Shown here one piece after another: positions 21,520 through 34,970 of a stretch of 64,000 bases of DNA. Origin of the DNA: Epiperipatus broadwayi (taxonomy: Eukaryota > Onychophora > Udeonychophora > Euonychophora > Peripatidae); the NCBI GenBank assembly GCA_028023455.1, contig JAQFVV010000206.1, forward strand, positions 1,595,361 to 1,659,360. The letters are read 5' to 3'. Below the pieces are notes generated by a model. It had not been told where the DNA came from, made no database searches, and saw only the letters and a list, made by a program, of their open reading frames with translations. A program made the position numbers and the translations under genes. The number at the start of each line of letters is the position of its first letter. Within the stretch, counting starts at the first letter, position 1.

Positions 21520-23050
21520 GGTTTTCAAATATTTAATAGTAGACTGTAAGAATTAATTATTAAAGCATTTGCTTTATTTATAATATTGCTTTTATTGGTG
21601 CTACTACCCAAAGCATTATCAATATCTGCAATTAATTGCATTTAGAGTTTATACTGACTGTTATTGATAAATAATATTTCTCCTTGGAGCAATAAAATCT
21701 GAAAGCTTGTAAGATTTACTCCCAATAAATTAACAATGCTCTTAGTTCTCATCATATCAGATAATAACAGGTTAATTTATGTTTTTTAATATATGCATCT
21801 ATTAAGTACTTCAGGAGGAGTAGCAGATTATTTGGCATAATGCTATACTATAATAATTGTGTATTTTAATTGATTTTTGATGTCTCTTCAACAATAACAT
21901 TGTTGGATCAAAATTTTCCACTAATGGTTCATCTTAAGTTTGCAGTATTGTGGAAACATTTTATAATTAATACACAAAAGTTATTCTGCATAAAAAATCA
22001 GTTTAGCAATTTTTTTAATTTTATTGCCATACTATTTATTAATAATTCGTATATTCTTGTGGAATGTAAATTTTATAGTGTTACTACAATTTAATTAATT
22101 TTAATATGTATATATCAAAACTTTAATATGCCAAAAATACTAGGATTCTCTTTTAGTGGTTCACTGTCTTTAAAATAATTTCTCATTCCTAAAGTTTTAC
22201 ATTCAATAAAACTATCATTCTGATTATATTTATTTTTTATAATCATTTTTAGAAGTCATGTTTGTGAGTTATTCTTCACTACAACTTTAAGTTTTACTTT
22301 TGATATCTTATTATGTTTCTAACATCCATCATATTATTAAATAATATACTTTTTATAACTTTAATAACTTCTACACATTTTATATTCCAAAACAGATATT
22401 GTTTTCTTTTATTATTCAATAAAGAATAAATTATAAATGTTTGTTTATTTCTGGGATTCTATTAATGTGTCAAGTTATATATGGAGTTGACGTCAATATT
22501 AAAAATCAAACACTTCTGCATATTCTTACCTATTTTAACTAAGATTTAGTTATATATATATATAAACAAATTTTCTGTATTTATTACGCTGATAATTTGT
22601 AATAATAAGTATGCCCTACTATTATATATAATAGATTATATTCTTAAAGGATCTGCAATGTTTTTATCTATTTCCATCAGATTAAAAAAAAAAACTTTTT
22701 AAATTTATGGACTATAGATTTTATTTTGCATCGAGTAAACATGAAATTAAATTACATGAGATCTTTATTTTTTTTTTAATTTATAAATCTAATTATCATA
22801 AATTTTTGAAAAATTTTATTTACTATTCTCTTAGAGCTTTTAACAATTTTTATAAAATAGAAGTTTTTAAAAAAAACACTAATTCAATATATATATATAT
22901 ATTGGTGAAATTAAATTTATATTTATTGTAGCATGGTCTGCTAGAAATAAAATCAAAGAAATATGATCCAATAAGATTAATGTTTTCACTTGAATGAAAA
23001 TATTTTATTTTATAGCTTTTGTTTATGTGTGTATTATATATATATATATA
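21520..23050. other. AT-rich non-coding stretch
   Basis: Stops in all frames apart from chance 70-codon frames of Asn/Ile/Lys/Phe-rich composition. (TA)n runs lie near 22551-22563, 22889-22901 and 23036-23050, the last being the left flank of element copy A. Nothing else was recognised. Confidence 0.45.
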
Positions 23051-26000
23051 TTCTAACCCTTGTCCTCATGTGCAGCTCCACTACACCTCAGGCCAATCAC
23101 GTTGAGGGCCACAATCTAACCCTTGTAAACAAATCAGGCCAATCTAACCGCCCCGTTCCCGCATCTCCACTTCCCCCACATAAATACAATATAGTGAAAA
23201 TCACCTGACCGGGTTCTAGCTCTAATAATTAATGAAATATTCAATTAAATGCTTTACTAGCTCAAGTTTCTTAAAATTAACTTAGGTTCTGTTTTAAACT
23301 AAATCAAATAAATATTCAGGAATTCATGAGACTAGAAGTGGAAATACGGGTGACAAGGTAGATTACATTGAGACAATATCCCACAGGATACCACCTCAAT
23401 GGCATAAGAACACTATCCCCCCTTATACTACTATTACATATAATAACTACATAGTATTCTTATGACTTCCGCAACTTCTAATCACTAAGACTCATTTAAC
23501 AATTAAAGTATTAATCTTTTATCTCTAATAACAATAATAGTAATCATCTAGCTCAAATGAAATAATCTCAGGTTCTTAAATTTATTCGTATGTTAATAAC
23601 ATATGGTAGCAAAATATGATAAGGGATTTTATGTCATAATCTACTACTCTGAAATTAGATTAATAATAAAACAATAATAATCACAATCTTTATTGCCTAA
23701 TCCAACTAGTACAGCTTTTCTTTCATCGCAAATTTATAACCGTAATAAATTAGTTAATAATCTAATATCCCCTTTTTTATCTTTAAGTAATAAAATAAAT
23801 TAATAAGTGGCAGTGTTTAGATAATCTGATAAATAAAGCAAGTGGCAACTAATAGCATATAATTTAGCAAAATCTTATGATAATGGATTGATGACCAGTA
23901 ACGCAATGCAATTTATAATTATTTAATTACAAGAACATCAATAAATATTTAAGATTAAACATACTTCTCTATTTATCTTTTGTGCAAACAATCATATACT
24001 TAGTTTAATTGTTGTGAACATACTCTGTGAATTCATGCAATGATGTAGAGAAACAAAACTCAGACACAAGTTTTAATAAACAAATCTTAAAATTTTATTA
24101 ACATCAATAAAATAAATAAATAAAACAAACAAATCTATTTACATCTATTTACAAGGGATATCCTCATTTTTCTTTACACTACAATAACTGAATTATACAC
24201 ATTTATATTTCTTTTATCGTTAATTAAACTTATTATGCCTTTTAAAAGTTATTTATTTATTTCTCATTAGGTTTATCATATCACTTATTTTAACTATTTT
24301 ATGGGTAACACCATTCTTTACCTTTTAATATTAAAGTTACTGTATTATAAATTATCTATGTGGATAAACATCATTTATAACATCATAATTTTACAATCAA
24401 TATGGTTTTTAAAAGAAAATTACATTTTTCTTGTAACTTTATATAAGTCACTCCGCATATTATTCAAATATTATTATTACTTTTAACGTTTGTTCTCCAA
24501 TGCTCATAAACTATAATACGTTTATTCCATAAGCCATACTCATGTATAATACTATAACACGGGTTTAATTATCACCTGTTACAGTTTCACATATACTATA
24601 ATTATCGAATGTTATTGTATTTTTTAAATATGCAATACTTATATTTTTTAAAATATAATTAACAATAAGAAAACGTGAAATTATATTTAATATTTTTGTA
24701 TATTTCTATTTGGATATACTTTTATAAAATTATAGTTCATTTCTTAAAAAAAGAATTAAAATAATTCTCTAACTCCTTCCCTTCTTAGGATATCTGCATC
24801 TTTCTTTCAATAATCATAATCTACTCTTCGTTAATACTTAACTATTCTTATTCCAAATAATAGCATGACATACATTCTAAAATATCTATTGTTTCCCTTT
24901 TAATAGACTTATCATATAACGATGTAGTTGCAAGAAATACAGATAAAGATAGCGAAAGATGTATAGGATATCGGGAAGATAGATAGATAACTTATCCACA
25001 ATATACTTCAAAAAATGTATGGAACAGTGTGAATAGGTCCGACATTCATTGTCTAATAACCTTGGCGATAAGCATGATGTGGCAGCTATTTACTCAGCTT
25101 TACCAAACATCTAGTACGACTCACAAGAAATATATAAAATACCACTGTCCAAGACAACATGTGTACCAGTCGTAGGGCTTTGTTAACTACGCTGATTAAC
25201 ATCTAAAACTACTTATTATTTCATTCCCTGTAGCATCCTAGTTTTTAATACATCCTCTTGGTTTCTGAATCACCACGTACTACCAAGTCACTACCCAAAC
25301 TATCTCTCAAGATTTTTACTGTATCCAACATCGATAAAATACTAACTACTTTTTAAAAACAATAAACAAAATTCGCTAATATAAAAACATTTCCCTATTC
25401 CATAAGAACAATTTGTCTTGCTTTATTACACTGTAGGTTCAACATCTACGTTTTGTTAAAATAACATTTAAATATCCCAATCGGAAAATTAACAGAAAAT
25501 ATCACATAACCATCGGTTATATTGAACTATATTAATAACACATAAAATGATTATCGTATGCATATTTTTAAAAATCTAATCACATCTCAAAGTGTTTTAG
25601 AGTGTTGTTTTCAAAAATGCGTTTTACAACAATAATAACAATAAAACTTTTGCGCTACATTCATTCGATTCTCAGCTGATCTAAATAAATAAAACATACA
25701 TTATATATCATTAATAATTATAAATGTTACCAAAAACAATCTTTATCTTCCTATCAGAGTTCGTAGTAGGCTTCTTTCTCTTCGAGCATCGCAAATATAC
25801 AAATTTCCACATACATACAATTTTATTTTAAAATTCAAAATCAAAACATATTATTTCATATAATGTTATATCACGAATTAATGTATTTTGTTTTCCCTAT
25901 CGCTATCTAAAACTTAATGTTTAACTTAGATTAGTAAAGAAAATAATTCAAACCATAATCACATATTTTTCTGATGGTAAATCTTGGTTAGTCCCATAAT

Positions 26001-27528
26001 ATTTATTATTTCTTCTTTTGTCCGAATGTTCTCCTTTATGCTTATTAAAGTTTTAAATAAATTAGTTCATTTAATAAACTGTTTAGACGATCTTTAGTTT
26101 TAGTGTTTAATCCAAAATTATTAGAAAACATTTTATTTAGTTATCCCACGAAGCTTTTTAATGTTCTGGCGAATATTACCTCGGCGCGTTGATGCATCTT
26201 TATTTCTAGTTAAACTACAATTATTTAATAATTACGGTACCAATTGCATTTTCCATGGATCCAATATTTTATATTTCTCTTCTGTAAAATTTTTTTTTTC
26301 TTTAGGCAAGTGTTTTCCTTGGTAAACTTCATTTTCATTCATTATTATTTTATATACACTACTTTCGATCTTTAACTATTTTCTAGAGTATTTTCTCAAG
26401 TCATCTTAAAGAAAGCAATTCAAACTATTTCAATATTAAAATTCCTTTTGTCCATTTACTCTTATACGAATAATACTTATTTTTATTTTCCATTATCTTC
26501 ATTAACTCTGCGCACAATGTCCTTTCATTGATTTTATATGCACTAAAACAGCTTTCATAGTGATACGCTATATAAACTATATCAATGAATAACATTAACA
26601 TATTTGAAATATTATAACATTTACAACTTGGTTTTAAGAATCTATCCATTTTCTATTGAAAACTCCGATTATATTTCGATAGAATCCACTGGCAGGTTAC
26701 TGTAAAGTTAGTGAAACATTACTATGAGAAACTTTTTTAAAAATTTTATTCTAAGATTCTCTTCGGATGATTTTTTAAATTGTCAGTTGGTTTCTTTCAA
26801 AGATATTATTAAAATTATAATAAAATTGACTAATAAATTGAAGAAAGAAAAAAAAATTTAGAGAGCTTAAAATTTTACCTCTGCTCTGGAGTCAACACAT
26901 TTTTGTTCTCCCCGTTTATACAATTAGTTGGCGCGATTTTTTGTTGTCTGCCAAGATCTATTTTTTTATTGGTCAATTCCTACTTGGATTGATAAACAAT
27001 TTCTAAAGTTTTAAAATCATGACATAATAGACTTAAATGTTAACTAATTATTATTTTTAAATCAATTATTATCTATTACAATTTAACTATCTTTAAAATA
27101 ATTTTGAAATAATAATTAATAAAAATGTATCCTACTTATTTTTATTATGATGTGTGACAATTCCATCCAATTCTATAATATACTATTTCAATATTTTAAT
27201 TATTAGTATTAATTTAAACCAGTACTTAGACATAGAATATTTCAGACAGTCACGTGGTCATTTCCGGTGTTTAGTCTGATTTTATCTGTCTGAATAAATT
27301 TGTTACTTATATTATATAAAATAATTATATAAAATTTTGAAAAACAATTTAGAAAAATATAGAATTAGATACAATTCTCACCATCACAACATTTATTATT
27401 AAATATATCATATTAATCTTTTACTGTTTAATATAATCTATAATTTTAAATACTATATAATATTAATTTTAAAATTTTTTAGTAATTGACCGTTTATAAC
27501 CATCATTGACCTCTAGAAAAGGGCACAA
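23051..27528 (-). mobile_element. Unidentified 4.5 kb element, copy A (minus)
   Basis: Reading on the minus strand, the copy starts TTGTGCCCTTTTCTAGAGGTC (27528 downward) and ends ...GGTTAGAA at 23051, with (TA)n on both outer sides. It is collinear along its whole length with copy C and more distantly with B. Shared landmarks: a 'gatggtgagaattgta' block, a conserved 5' exon/intron junction, a 74-codon frame, a Cys-codon region, the strongly conserved 'ggggggatagtgttctta' block near 23415 and a terminal hairpin. No terminal inverted repeats were found. It could be an intron-bearing DNA transposon, a Helitron-like element (3' hairpin, no TIR) or a segmentally duplicated gene fragment. Confidence 0.75.
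26425..26649 (-). CDS. 74-codon frame of element copy A, unknown function
   Basis: ATG at 26649 opens a frame starting 'MDRFLKPSCK' and containing 'LFIDIVYIAYHYESCFSA', 'KINERTLCAELM' and 'NKNKYYSYKSKWTK'. It lies 879 bp from the element's outer end. Copy C has the same frame at 878 bp, with roughly 51 of 69 aligned residues identical, and the difference pattern keeps both frames open. Upstream, the splice acceptor and donor of an apparent 5' UTR intron are conserved with copy C. The first part is hydrophobic and the second Lys/Asn-rich. I do not recognise the family. It may be the first coding exon of a longer protein, since short conserved blocks continue downstream. Expression is unknown. 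Confidence 0.4.
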   Translation of the reverse strand: MDRFLKPSCKCYNISNMLMLFIDIVYIAYHYESCFSAYKINERTLCAELMKIMENKNKYYSYKSKWTKGILILK

Positions 27529-27793
27529 TATATATATATACACATTGTGCATAAGTGAAGAGATAAAATTTAGTTCTTAGCAATATCATTTTGGGGTTTG
27601 AATCCAGATGTCACATGGAAATTTTTATAGATATCTAAAGTTTTTTTAAGGCTAGGATGTATTTCAGGTAGAAATTCAATTCTTAATATTTGATTCAATG
27701 TTACTGTATGATTTTAAATAGAACTGGATTCCAGAGTTAGCAAGAAATGTTCTACATTAGTTTTAATTAACAATAAAGCAATTTATATATATA
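27529..27793 (+). repeat. Spacer between copies A and B, SINE-like
   Basis: A 265 bp block begins in (TA)n, contains 'ggggtttgaatccag' near 27593 (a close B-box match) and ends in (TA)n. Its flanking (TA)n runs join the two outward 5' ends of A and B. A tRNA-derived SINE is possible, but no good A box was found. Confidence 0.35.
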
Positions 27794-30700
27794 TTGTGCC
27801 CTTTTCTATAGGTCGGTAATAATTCATAACAGTTAATTACTAAAAAAATTTTAAATTTAAAATATGTTCTTTTAATACATTAATTGTATTAAGTCAATTA
27901 TATCTTTAAAGTACAATTTGAGGATAAAGCAAGTACGTAGTATATAAAATTATAGCGAATTATTTAAAAATGGTTATGTAAAGTTTAAAATATTATTTCA
28001 TATGGTTGTAAAAGCTGGCCATATTAAATAACACATGTAAATAATTAAAAGTATATTTAATAAATTCGATTTTAATAGTTTAAAATGTATAATTTAATAA
28101 ATACAGTGTTTAAATTCATAAAGTCATATTTAATAAGCAAAAATTAATATCGTACATTTTAAAAATAAACATAATGATGGTGAGAATTGTATTTAATTCT
28201 ATATTTTCTAAATTATTCTTCCAAATTTTTATAATTATTTTATATAATATAATAAGTGTATCAATTTTATTAGTCTAGGCAGAGAAATAGATTGAAAATC
28301 ATCTGTCAAAGTTATTAATCAGGTGACTTTTAATGTATACTATGACACACATGCGTGTTTGAATTAATAACAAAGTTTAAAATATTTTAAAAGTTATATT
28401 ATAGAATTGGATAGAATTATTGCCTATCATAAAAGTAAATAGTATTAAACATTAAGTTAACTATCGTATGTAATGTTTTAAATAATGTAATAAAGAGGAA
28501 TACATTCATAATATAAAAAATTAAATATTTTATTTAAATAAAAATAGATAAATTGAATATTAAGAAATGGAATAAGTTATTAAATGTTATTTTAAAAGTT
28601 ATTTTAAATGTTTAAATAGTTTTAATAAAATAATAATTTATTTAAAAGTGGTATTTTAAATAATATTTTAAGTTCATTACGTCACGATTTCTAATTTTGA
28701 AATATAATTCTACTATAAACTAAAAATATGTAAATTTGTTCTCAAGCTAAAGTAAGAATTAACCAATAGGAATAGGTATTCTTACAGACTATAAATATCA
28801 TCATAACTAAGTTATCGGGGGGAGATTAATAATGTATTGAAACCGAAGAAAGTCAATTTTTTTTTTTTTTGGTACTTTCTTATCATTTATTTTGCAAAAA
28901 CTAATTGATACTTTTAAAGAGTTTTGCAAAAGAAAGTTTTAGAAAAAAATTATATATTTAGAAACTTCGTGGAGATGATTTTCTAATTTTTAAAGTACTT
29001 ACCAGTCGTATTTTATCTAAAAGTTTAACCTAAACTTCGCAATAAAAATGGATATACTACGAAATAAAATGGATATAAGTTGTAATGCTGAAAAAATGTT
29101 TGGAATATTTATTGATACAGCTTTATTAATATTTCACTGAAGAACTGTTTTGGTACATAAAAAACCACAGCTCGGACATCATACGGAGTCTAATGAAAAA
29201 ATTGGAGACGCATTATTATTTATAAGTTTATCCAAGATTTATTTTTAAATAGTAATAAGACAATTGTATATTGCATGAATCATTTTATAATACATTATAT
29301 CAAAAGTAGTAAAATGTTATATCCCCTCTGAAGGTAACATTTTTAAAAAAATATTTTATATCATATATTATCAAACGAAAGTTTAAATGTATCAAGAAGG
29401 AAACATAGAAAAAAAAAGTGAACACATAGATGAATAAAAAAATGGATCCATGGAAATACAAATAGTACTTAAAAGTTTATCGAATATTTTAAAAGTTAAA
29501 TTAGATAGATTGATGCATCGGATACACAGAGAATATTGGTAGAGAAGATTAAGAAGTTTCACGGGATTAATTAATATTATGATTTAATAATTATCATCTT
29601 AAATACTAAAACCAATGATTATTTTCTATAAATTTTACTAAATGGATTAATAATTATTTTTATTTTAAACTTTAACACGCTTGGAGGAAAACATTTTTAA
29701 AAAACTCTAGAGAAAATGATAAGCATTTTGGACTTATCAGGAACTATTGTCAAGAAAATATGTAAATATAGTTTTGATTCCTTTTATTTTGTTAACCTAG
29801 TTTAAATCTAAATTTTTTATATAAGATTAGAAAAAACATAAAAACATTAATTTATTAATATTAAAATTTTATAATATAACAATCTAATAATTTAGCTAAA
29901 AATATTTTAATATAAAGTGTATGGGTGTGATTTTTTTTTTTAATATCTGCAATGCTCAAGTGGATAAAGGAAGCCTACTGAACACGATGACTAGATAAAG
30001 GTTATTGGTAATAATAATAACTATTGATAATTTATAATGTATATTTTTTTTGTTTTCTTTAGATCATCCATAAATTGGAAGAATAAAGTATAAAAGTTTT
30101 TTACTTATATGTACCGCATTTTATACAACATTTTAAAAAACATTATGAGATAGGATTGATTTGAAGATATGCATACGACAATTTTTTTTTAATTTTTTTT
30201 TATTAGTAATATAATCCAACATAACAAATAATTATGTGATTCTTTTAAAATTTTCATGTTAGGATATTCAAATATTGTCTAAGTAGATTGTATATGATTA
30301 GACATATAGAATAATGAAGTGAGCAGACTTTTCTTGTGGAACAGCTAGATTGTTTAACTATTAATGAATTTTATTTATTGTTTTTGTAAATGCAGATAAT
30401 TATTTTATCGATGTAAGATGTAGAAAAATCTTGAGAAATAATGTTGAGATAGTGGCTTGGAAGTACTTAGTGAACAGGAAACCAAGATGATGTTTTTAAG
30501 AAATAGGATGTTATAAGGAATGGAAATAATATTTAGTCTTTATGTGGTTATCAGCATAGTTAACATAGCCCTATGACTGATACACATTTTATTGGACAGT
30601 GTTTATATTTCTTTAAATATTTGATGTTCTAATAAAGCTGAAGAAATAGCTTTAACATCATCCCTGTACTAGAGGATATTAGGCAGATAAATGTCCTACC

Positions 30701-32678
30701 TCTTCACACTGTGCCATGATTTTGAGATATGTTAAGAGTAATACTCTAGCTTTCTTCCTTAATCCTATGCATCTGTTTTCGCTATCTTTATTTCATGTAA
30801 CTGCATCATTTAGTAAGATATTTTAAAAGAAATGATAAATAATTTAGAACTAAGGTTATGCTATCGTTTTTGGATAAGATTAGTTTATTTGCTTATAAGG
30901 AGCAGAAGATTATAACTTAAAATTGAAGATCCAAAGTATCCTAAGGAAAGAAAAGAATCATAGAATATATTTTGAATTTTATTTCGGAAATGAAATATAA
31001 ACTTTTTTAAAATAAAGTATCTAAACAAAGATATTTTCTTTAAAGTGATAATAATTTTAAATGCTTTAGTATTATTTTTTTTAAGAGAAAAATAAGTATT
31101 GCATATTTTTAAAATACAATAGTACAAAGTAAATTATGTAAACAATATGCATAGTATATTTTTTATTTATTGATTAACAGAAATATATTGATGATTACAC
31201 TTATATCATACTAAAGTAAGGCTTAAAGAAGAATATATTATGATTAGTAAACATTGTGTGATAAATACTAAAATCTAGTACTGAATTTTGGATAATATTT
31301 TGTGTAACATCTTTGACTTTGCAAGATGAAAATTTTTTTTTTAATATTTTGAGAAATCCATACTCATTATAAAATTTTGTTTTCTATAGAATGTTTTCTA
31401 AGCATGAATTTTTAAAATAAGATAGTTTAATAATATTAAGGATAAAATGCTGTTGCTAATAAAGTAGATAAATATTTGTAATAAGTTAACCATAATGAGA
31501 AACCAAATGATAACATTTTTTTTTTAATTTTGTCCTAAATCTAAATAAAATATAATTGAAATATAAATTATTTTTTTATAACCCGGTAGATCAAACTGTA
31601 AAGTAAAAAAGTTAAGGATATCCACTGTAAATAGTGTAAATAAATTGTTTATTTATTTGTTGTTAGTAATAAACTTTGTTAAATTTTGTTATTTCAAAAA
31701 TTTTGGGTCCGAGTTATTTATTTCTCACATTGCTGCATGATATATGCATAATAATCGAAACAAATATATAATTTTGCACAAAAGATAAATAGAGAATTAT
31801 TTTAAGAATTTTAAATATTTTATTGGTATTCATTATAATTAAATAATCATAATCTTACATTATTTTATTGGTCATAAATCAGTTATCACAATATTATATT
31901 GAATTATATGCTATCAGTTGCCACACATATTTTGTTTGTCAGATTATTAAAATGCTACCACGTATTTATTATATCATTACATGAAGGTAAAGATTATATA
32001 AAATTATTTTATTATTTTATTATGGTAATAAAATTATAGTAAAAAGAAAAGATATACAGAATTAGTTAAACAATGAAGAATATTATTACTTTTACTTATT
32101 ATTATTAGTTTCAGTGTAGTAGATTATGACATAAAATCCCTTCTCATATTTTACTACCGTATTTTTAAATTAACTTAGAATAAACTTTATGAACCTGAGA
32201 TTATTTTATTTGAGCTAGATTATTATTATTAAATAGAAGATTAAGATTTAATTATTAGTTTAATATTAGTGAGTAGAAGTTATTAAAGTTGTAAGAATAC
32301 TATGAGTTTGTTATTTGAAATAGTAATAAAGGGGGGATAGTGTTCTTATACCATTGAGGTAATATCCTGTGGGATATTCACTCAATGTAATCTATCTTGT
32401 CAACTGTATTTTCACTTCAAGTCTCATAAAAATATTAAATATTTATTTAATTTATTTTTATAAACTGAACCTTGTTCGTATTGTAAATTTGAGCTAGTGA
32501 AACATTTTAATTTTAATGCTGAATATTTTATTTATTAACTATTAACTGAGCTAGAACCTATTTTATTTTATACCATATATTATCTGGAAGTGAAGCTTCA
32601 TGAGAGCAAGGTCAGATTATGGCCCCCAACGTGGTTGGCATGATGTGTAGTGGAGCTACACATAGTTGAAGGTTAGAA
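27794..32678 (+). mobile_element. Unidentified 4.9 kb element, copy B (plus, most diverged)
   Basis: Starts TTGTGCCCTTTTCTATAGGTC and ends GGTTAGAA, followed by 12 bp of (TA)n and then copy C. It is collinear with A and C but older. The 74-codon frame is cut by stops near 29145, and the Cys-rich region has lost its cysteines. The 'ggggggatagtgttctta' block near 32332 and the terminal hairpin (32643-32661) are kept. A short aligned stretch near 29719-29770 (WTYQELL against GTNQDLP in A and C) still shows protein-like conservation. Confidence 0.7.
32643..32661 (+). repeat. Terminal hairpin of element copy B
   Basis: TGTGTAG, a TGGAG loop and CTACACA form a perfect 7 bp stem, 17 bp before the element end. 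Copy A has the equivalent GTGTAG-TGGAG-CTGCAC near 23070-23088; the loop is identical and the stem has one G-T pair. A hairpin just inside the 3' end is a Helitron hallmark, but the CTRR end and 5' TC are not clear. Confidence 0.5.
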
Positions 32679-33247
32679 TATATATATATATTGTGCCCTT
32701 TTCTATAGGTCAATTATGATTATAAATGGTCATTTACTAAAAAATTTTAAAATTAATATTATATAGTATTTAAAATTATAAACTATGGTTAGGCAATAAA
32801 GGGTTAATGTAATATATTTAATAATCAGTATTGTGATGGTGAGAATTGTATCTAGTTCTACATTTTTCTAAATTATTTTTCAAAATTTTATATAATCATT
32901 TTAAATAATATAAGTAGTAAATTTATTAAGACAGATAAAACTAGACTAAACACCGGAAATGTCTACGTGACTGTCTGGAATATTTTATGTATAAGCACTA
33001 GTTTAAAATTAATACCAATAATTAAAATATTTAAATAATATATTATAGAGCTGGATGGAATTGCCACACATCATAATAAAAATAAATAGCATACATTTTT
33101 ATTGGTTATTATTTCAAAATTGTTTTAAAAAAATAATTAAATTGTAATAGATAATAATTAATTTAAAACTAATAATAGGTTAATATTTAAGTCTATTACG
33201 TCATGATTTTAAAACTTTAGAAATGTTTATAGAATCCAAGTAGGAAT

Positions 33248-33341
33248 TGACCAATAAAAAGATAGATTTTGGCAGACAATAAAAATCGCCAACTAATTGT
33301 ATAAACGAAGAGAACAAAAATGTGTTGACTCCAGAGCAGAG
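33248..33341 (+). promoter_or_regulatory. Putative promoter and 5' non-coding exon of copy C
   Basis: 'gaccaataaa' (CCAAT-type) near 33258 and 'tgtataaacg' near 33298 precede a short exon ending 'ccagagcagag' with the donor GTAAAA at 33342. The same order and the donor are conserved in copy A (near 26880-26930). The acceptor 'ccacag' at 33511-33516 has a counterpart 'tttacag' in A. Copy B has lost these sites. Confidence 0.4.
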
Positions 33342-33568
33342 GTAAAATTTTAAGCTCTTTAAAATTTCTTTCTTTCTTCAATTATTAGTCAATTTTATTA
33401 TAATTTTTAATAAATATCTTTGAAAGAAACTCACTGACAATTTAAAATCTTTCGAAGCGAATCTAAGAATAAAATTTTAAAAAAGTTCTCATAATAATGT
33501 TTCACTAACTCCACAGTTACCTGCCAGTGGATTCTATTAAAATATAATCTGAATTTTCAATAAAAAAA

Positions 33569-33799
33569 ATGGATGGATTCTTAAAACTAAGTTATAAATT
33601 TTGTAATATTTCAAAAATGTTAACGTTGTTCATTGATATAGTTTGTATAGCATATTACTACGAAAACTGCTTTAGTGCGGGTAAAATTAATGAAAGGACA
33701 TTATGCGCAAAGTTAATGAATAGAATGAAAAATAAAAATAAATATTATTCGTGTAAAAATAAATGGACAAAAAGATTTTTTATGAATTACTTTCTTTAA
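33569..33799 (+). CDS. 76-codon frame of element copy C, unknown function
   Basis: ATG at 33569 follows a conserved splice acceptor 52 bp upstream. The frame starts 'MDGFLKLSYK', has a hydrophobic segment 'MLTLFIDIVCIAYYY' (residues about 17-31) and a Lys/Asn-rich end. It is about 74% identical to the frame at 26425-26649 (minus), at the same distance from the element end. Downstream, further blocks conserved with A can be read with third-position changes dominating: 'KMHQRAEVIFARTL' near 34015-34060 and 'NNKYYGTNQDLP' near 34201-34236. This suggests a multi-exon protein of which this is one exon. No family was recognised. Confidence 0.45.
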   Translation: MDGFLKLSYKFCNISKMLTLFIDIVCIAYYYENCFSAGKINERTLCAKLMNRMKNKNKYYSCKNKWTKRFFMNYFL

Positions 33800-34398
33800 G
33801 ATGACCTGAGCAATTACTCTAGAAATAGTTAAAGATCAAAAATGTCGTATATAAAATAATAATGAATAAAGTGAAATTACCAAGGAAATTACTTGCCTGA
33901 AGAAGAAGAAGAAGAAAAAATAGTTTACAGAGAAATAAATATAAATATTGGATCCATGGAAAAACGCAATTTGGTATCGTAATGATATAAATATTTGTAG
34001 TTCTGATAGAAATAAAGATGCATCAACGTGCTGAGGTAATATTTGCCCGAACATTAAAAAACTTCGTGGGATAACTAAATAAATATTTTTAATAATTTTG
34101 AATTAAACATTGAAACTCGAGATCATCTAAACAGTTAACTAAATGAACTAATTTATTTTAAAACTCTTATAATCAGAAAGAAGAACATTCGGAAAAAGAA
34201 GAAATAATAAATATTATGGGACTAATCAAGATTTACCGACAGAAAAATATGTGATTATGGTTTAAAATATTTTCTTTATTAATTTAAGTTAAACATTAAG
34301 TTTAGATAGCGATAGGGAAACAAATACATTAATTCGCAATAACATTATATAAAATAATATGTTTTTTGATTTTGAATGTTTAAATAAAATTGTATGTG

Positions 34399-34621
34399 TG
34401 TGGAAAATTTGTATGTTTGAGATGCTCGAGGAGAAAGGAACCTACTACGAACTCTAATAGGAAGGTAAAAGATTATTTTGGTACATTTTATGGTTATTAA
34501 TAATATAATGTATGTTTTATTTATTTAGATCAGCTGTGAATCGAATGAATGTAATGCAAAATTTTATTGTTATAATTATTGTAAGACGCATTTTGAAAAA
34601 CAACACTCTAAAACACTATGA
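34399..34621 (+). CDS. Two Cys/His-rich exons of copy C around a 64 bp intron
   Basis: The first segment, 34399-34464, reads from 'CGKFVCLRCSRRK' to a donor (AAG|GTAAAA). The second, 34529-34621, follows 'tttatttag', starts 'ISCESNECNAKFYCYNYC', ends 'KTHFEKQHSKTL' and closes with TGA. Both are in phase across a 64 bp GT-AG intron. The spacing is C-x4-C-x2-C, then C-x4-C-x5-C-x3-C-x2-H-x4-H, a zinc-binding layout reminiscent of the Cys-rich C-terminal domain of piggyBac transposases. That family call is tentative. Copy A has the same region with a damaged donor and frameshift; B has lost the cysteines. Confidence 0.4.
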
Positions 34622-34970
34622 GATGTAATTAGATTTTTTAAAAATATGCATACGATAATCATTTAATGTATTATTAATATAGTTCAATATAACCAATGGT
34701 TATGTCATATTTTCTGTTAATTTTCCGATTAGGATATTTAAGTGTTAGTTAATAAAACGTAGATGTCGAACCTACAGTGTAATAAATCAAGACAAATTGT
34801 TCTTATAGAATAGGGAAATGTTTTTATATTAGTGAATTTTGTTTATTGTTTAAAAGGTAGTTAGTTTTATCGATGTTGGATACTGTAAAAATCTTGAGAG
34901 ATAGTTTGGATAGTGACTTGGTAGTACGTGGAGATTCGGAAGCCAAGATGATGTATTAAAAACTAGGATG

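Noticed and set aside
22990-23208. 72-codon plus-strand frame with a Pro-rich end
   Set aside because: Lies over the (TA)n flank and the antisense of element copy A's terminal region; no conserved frame in B or C.
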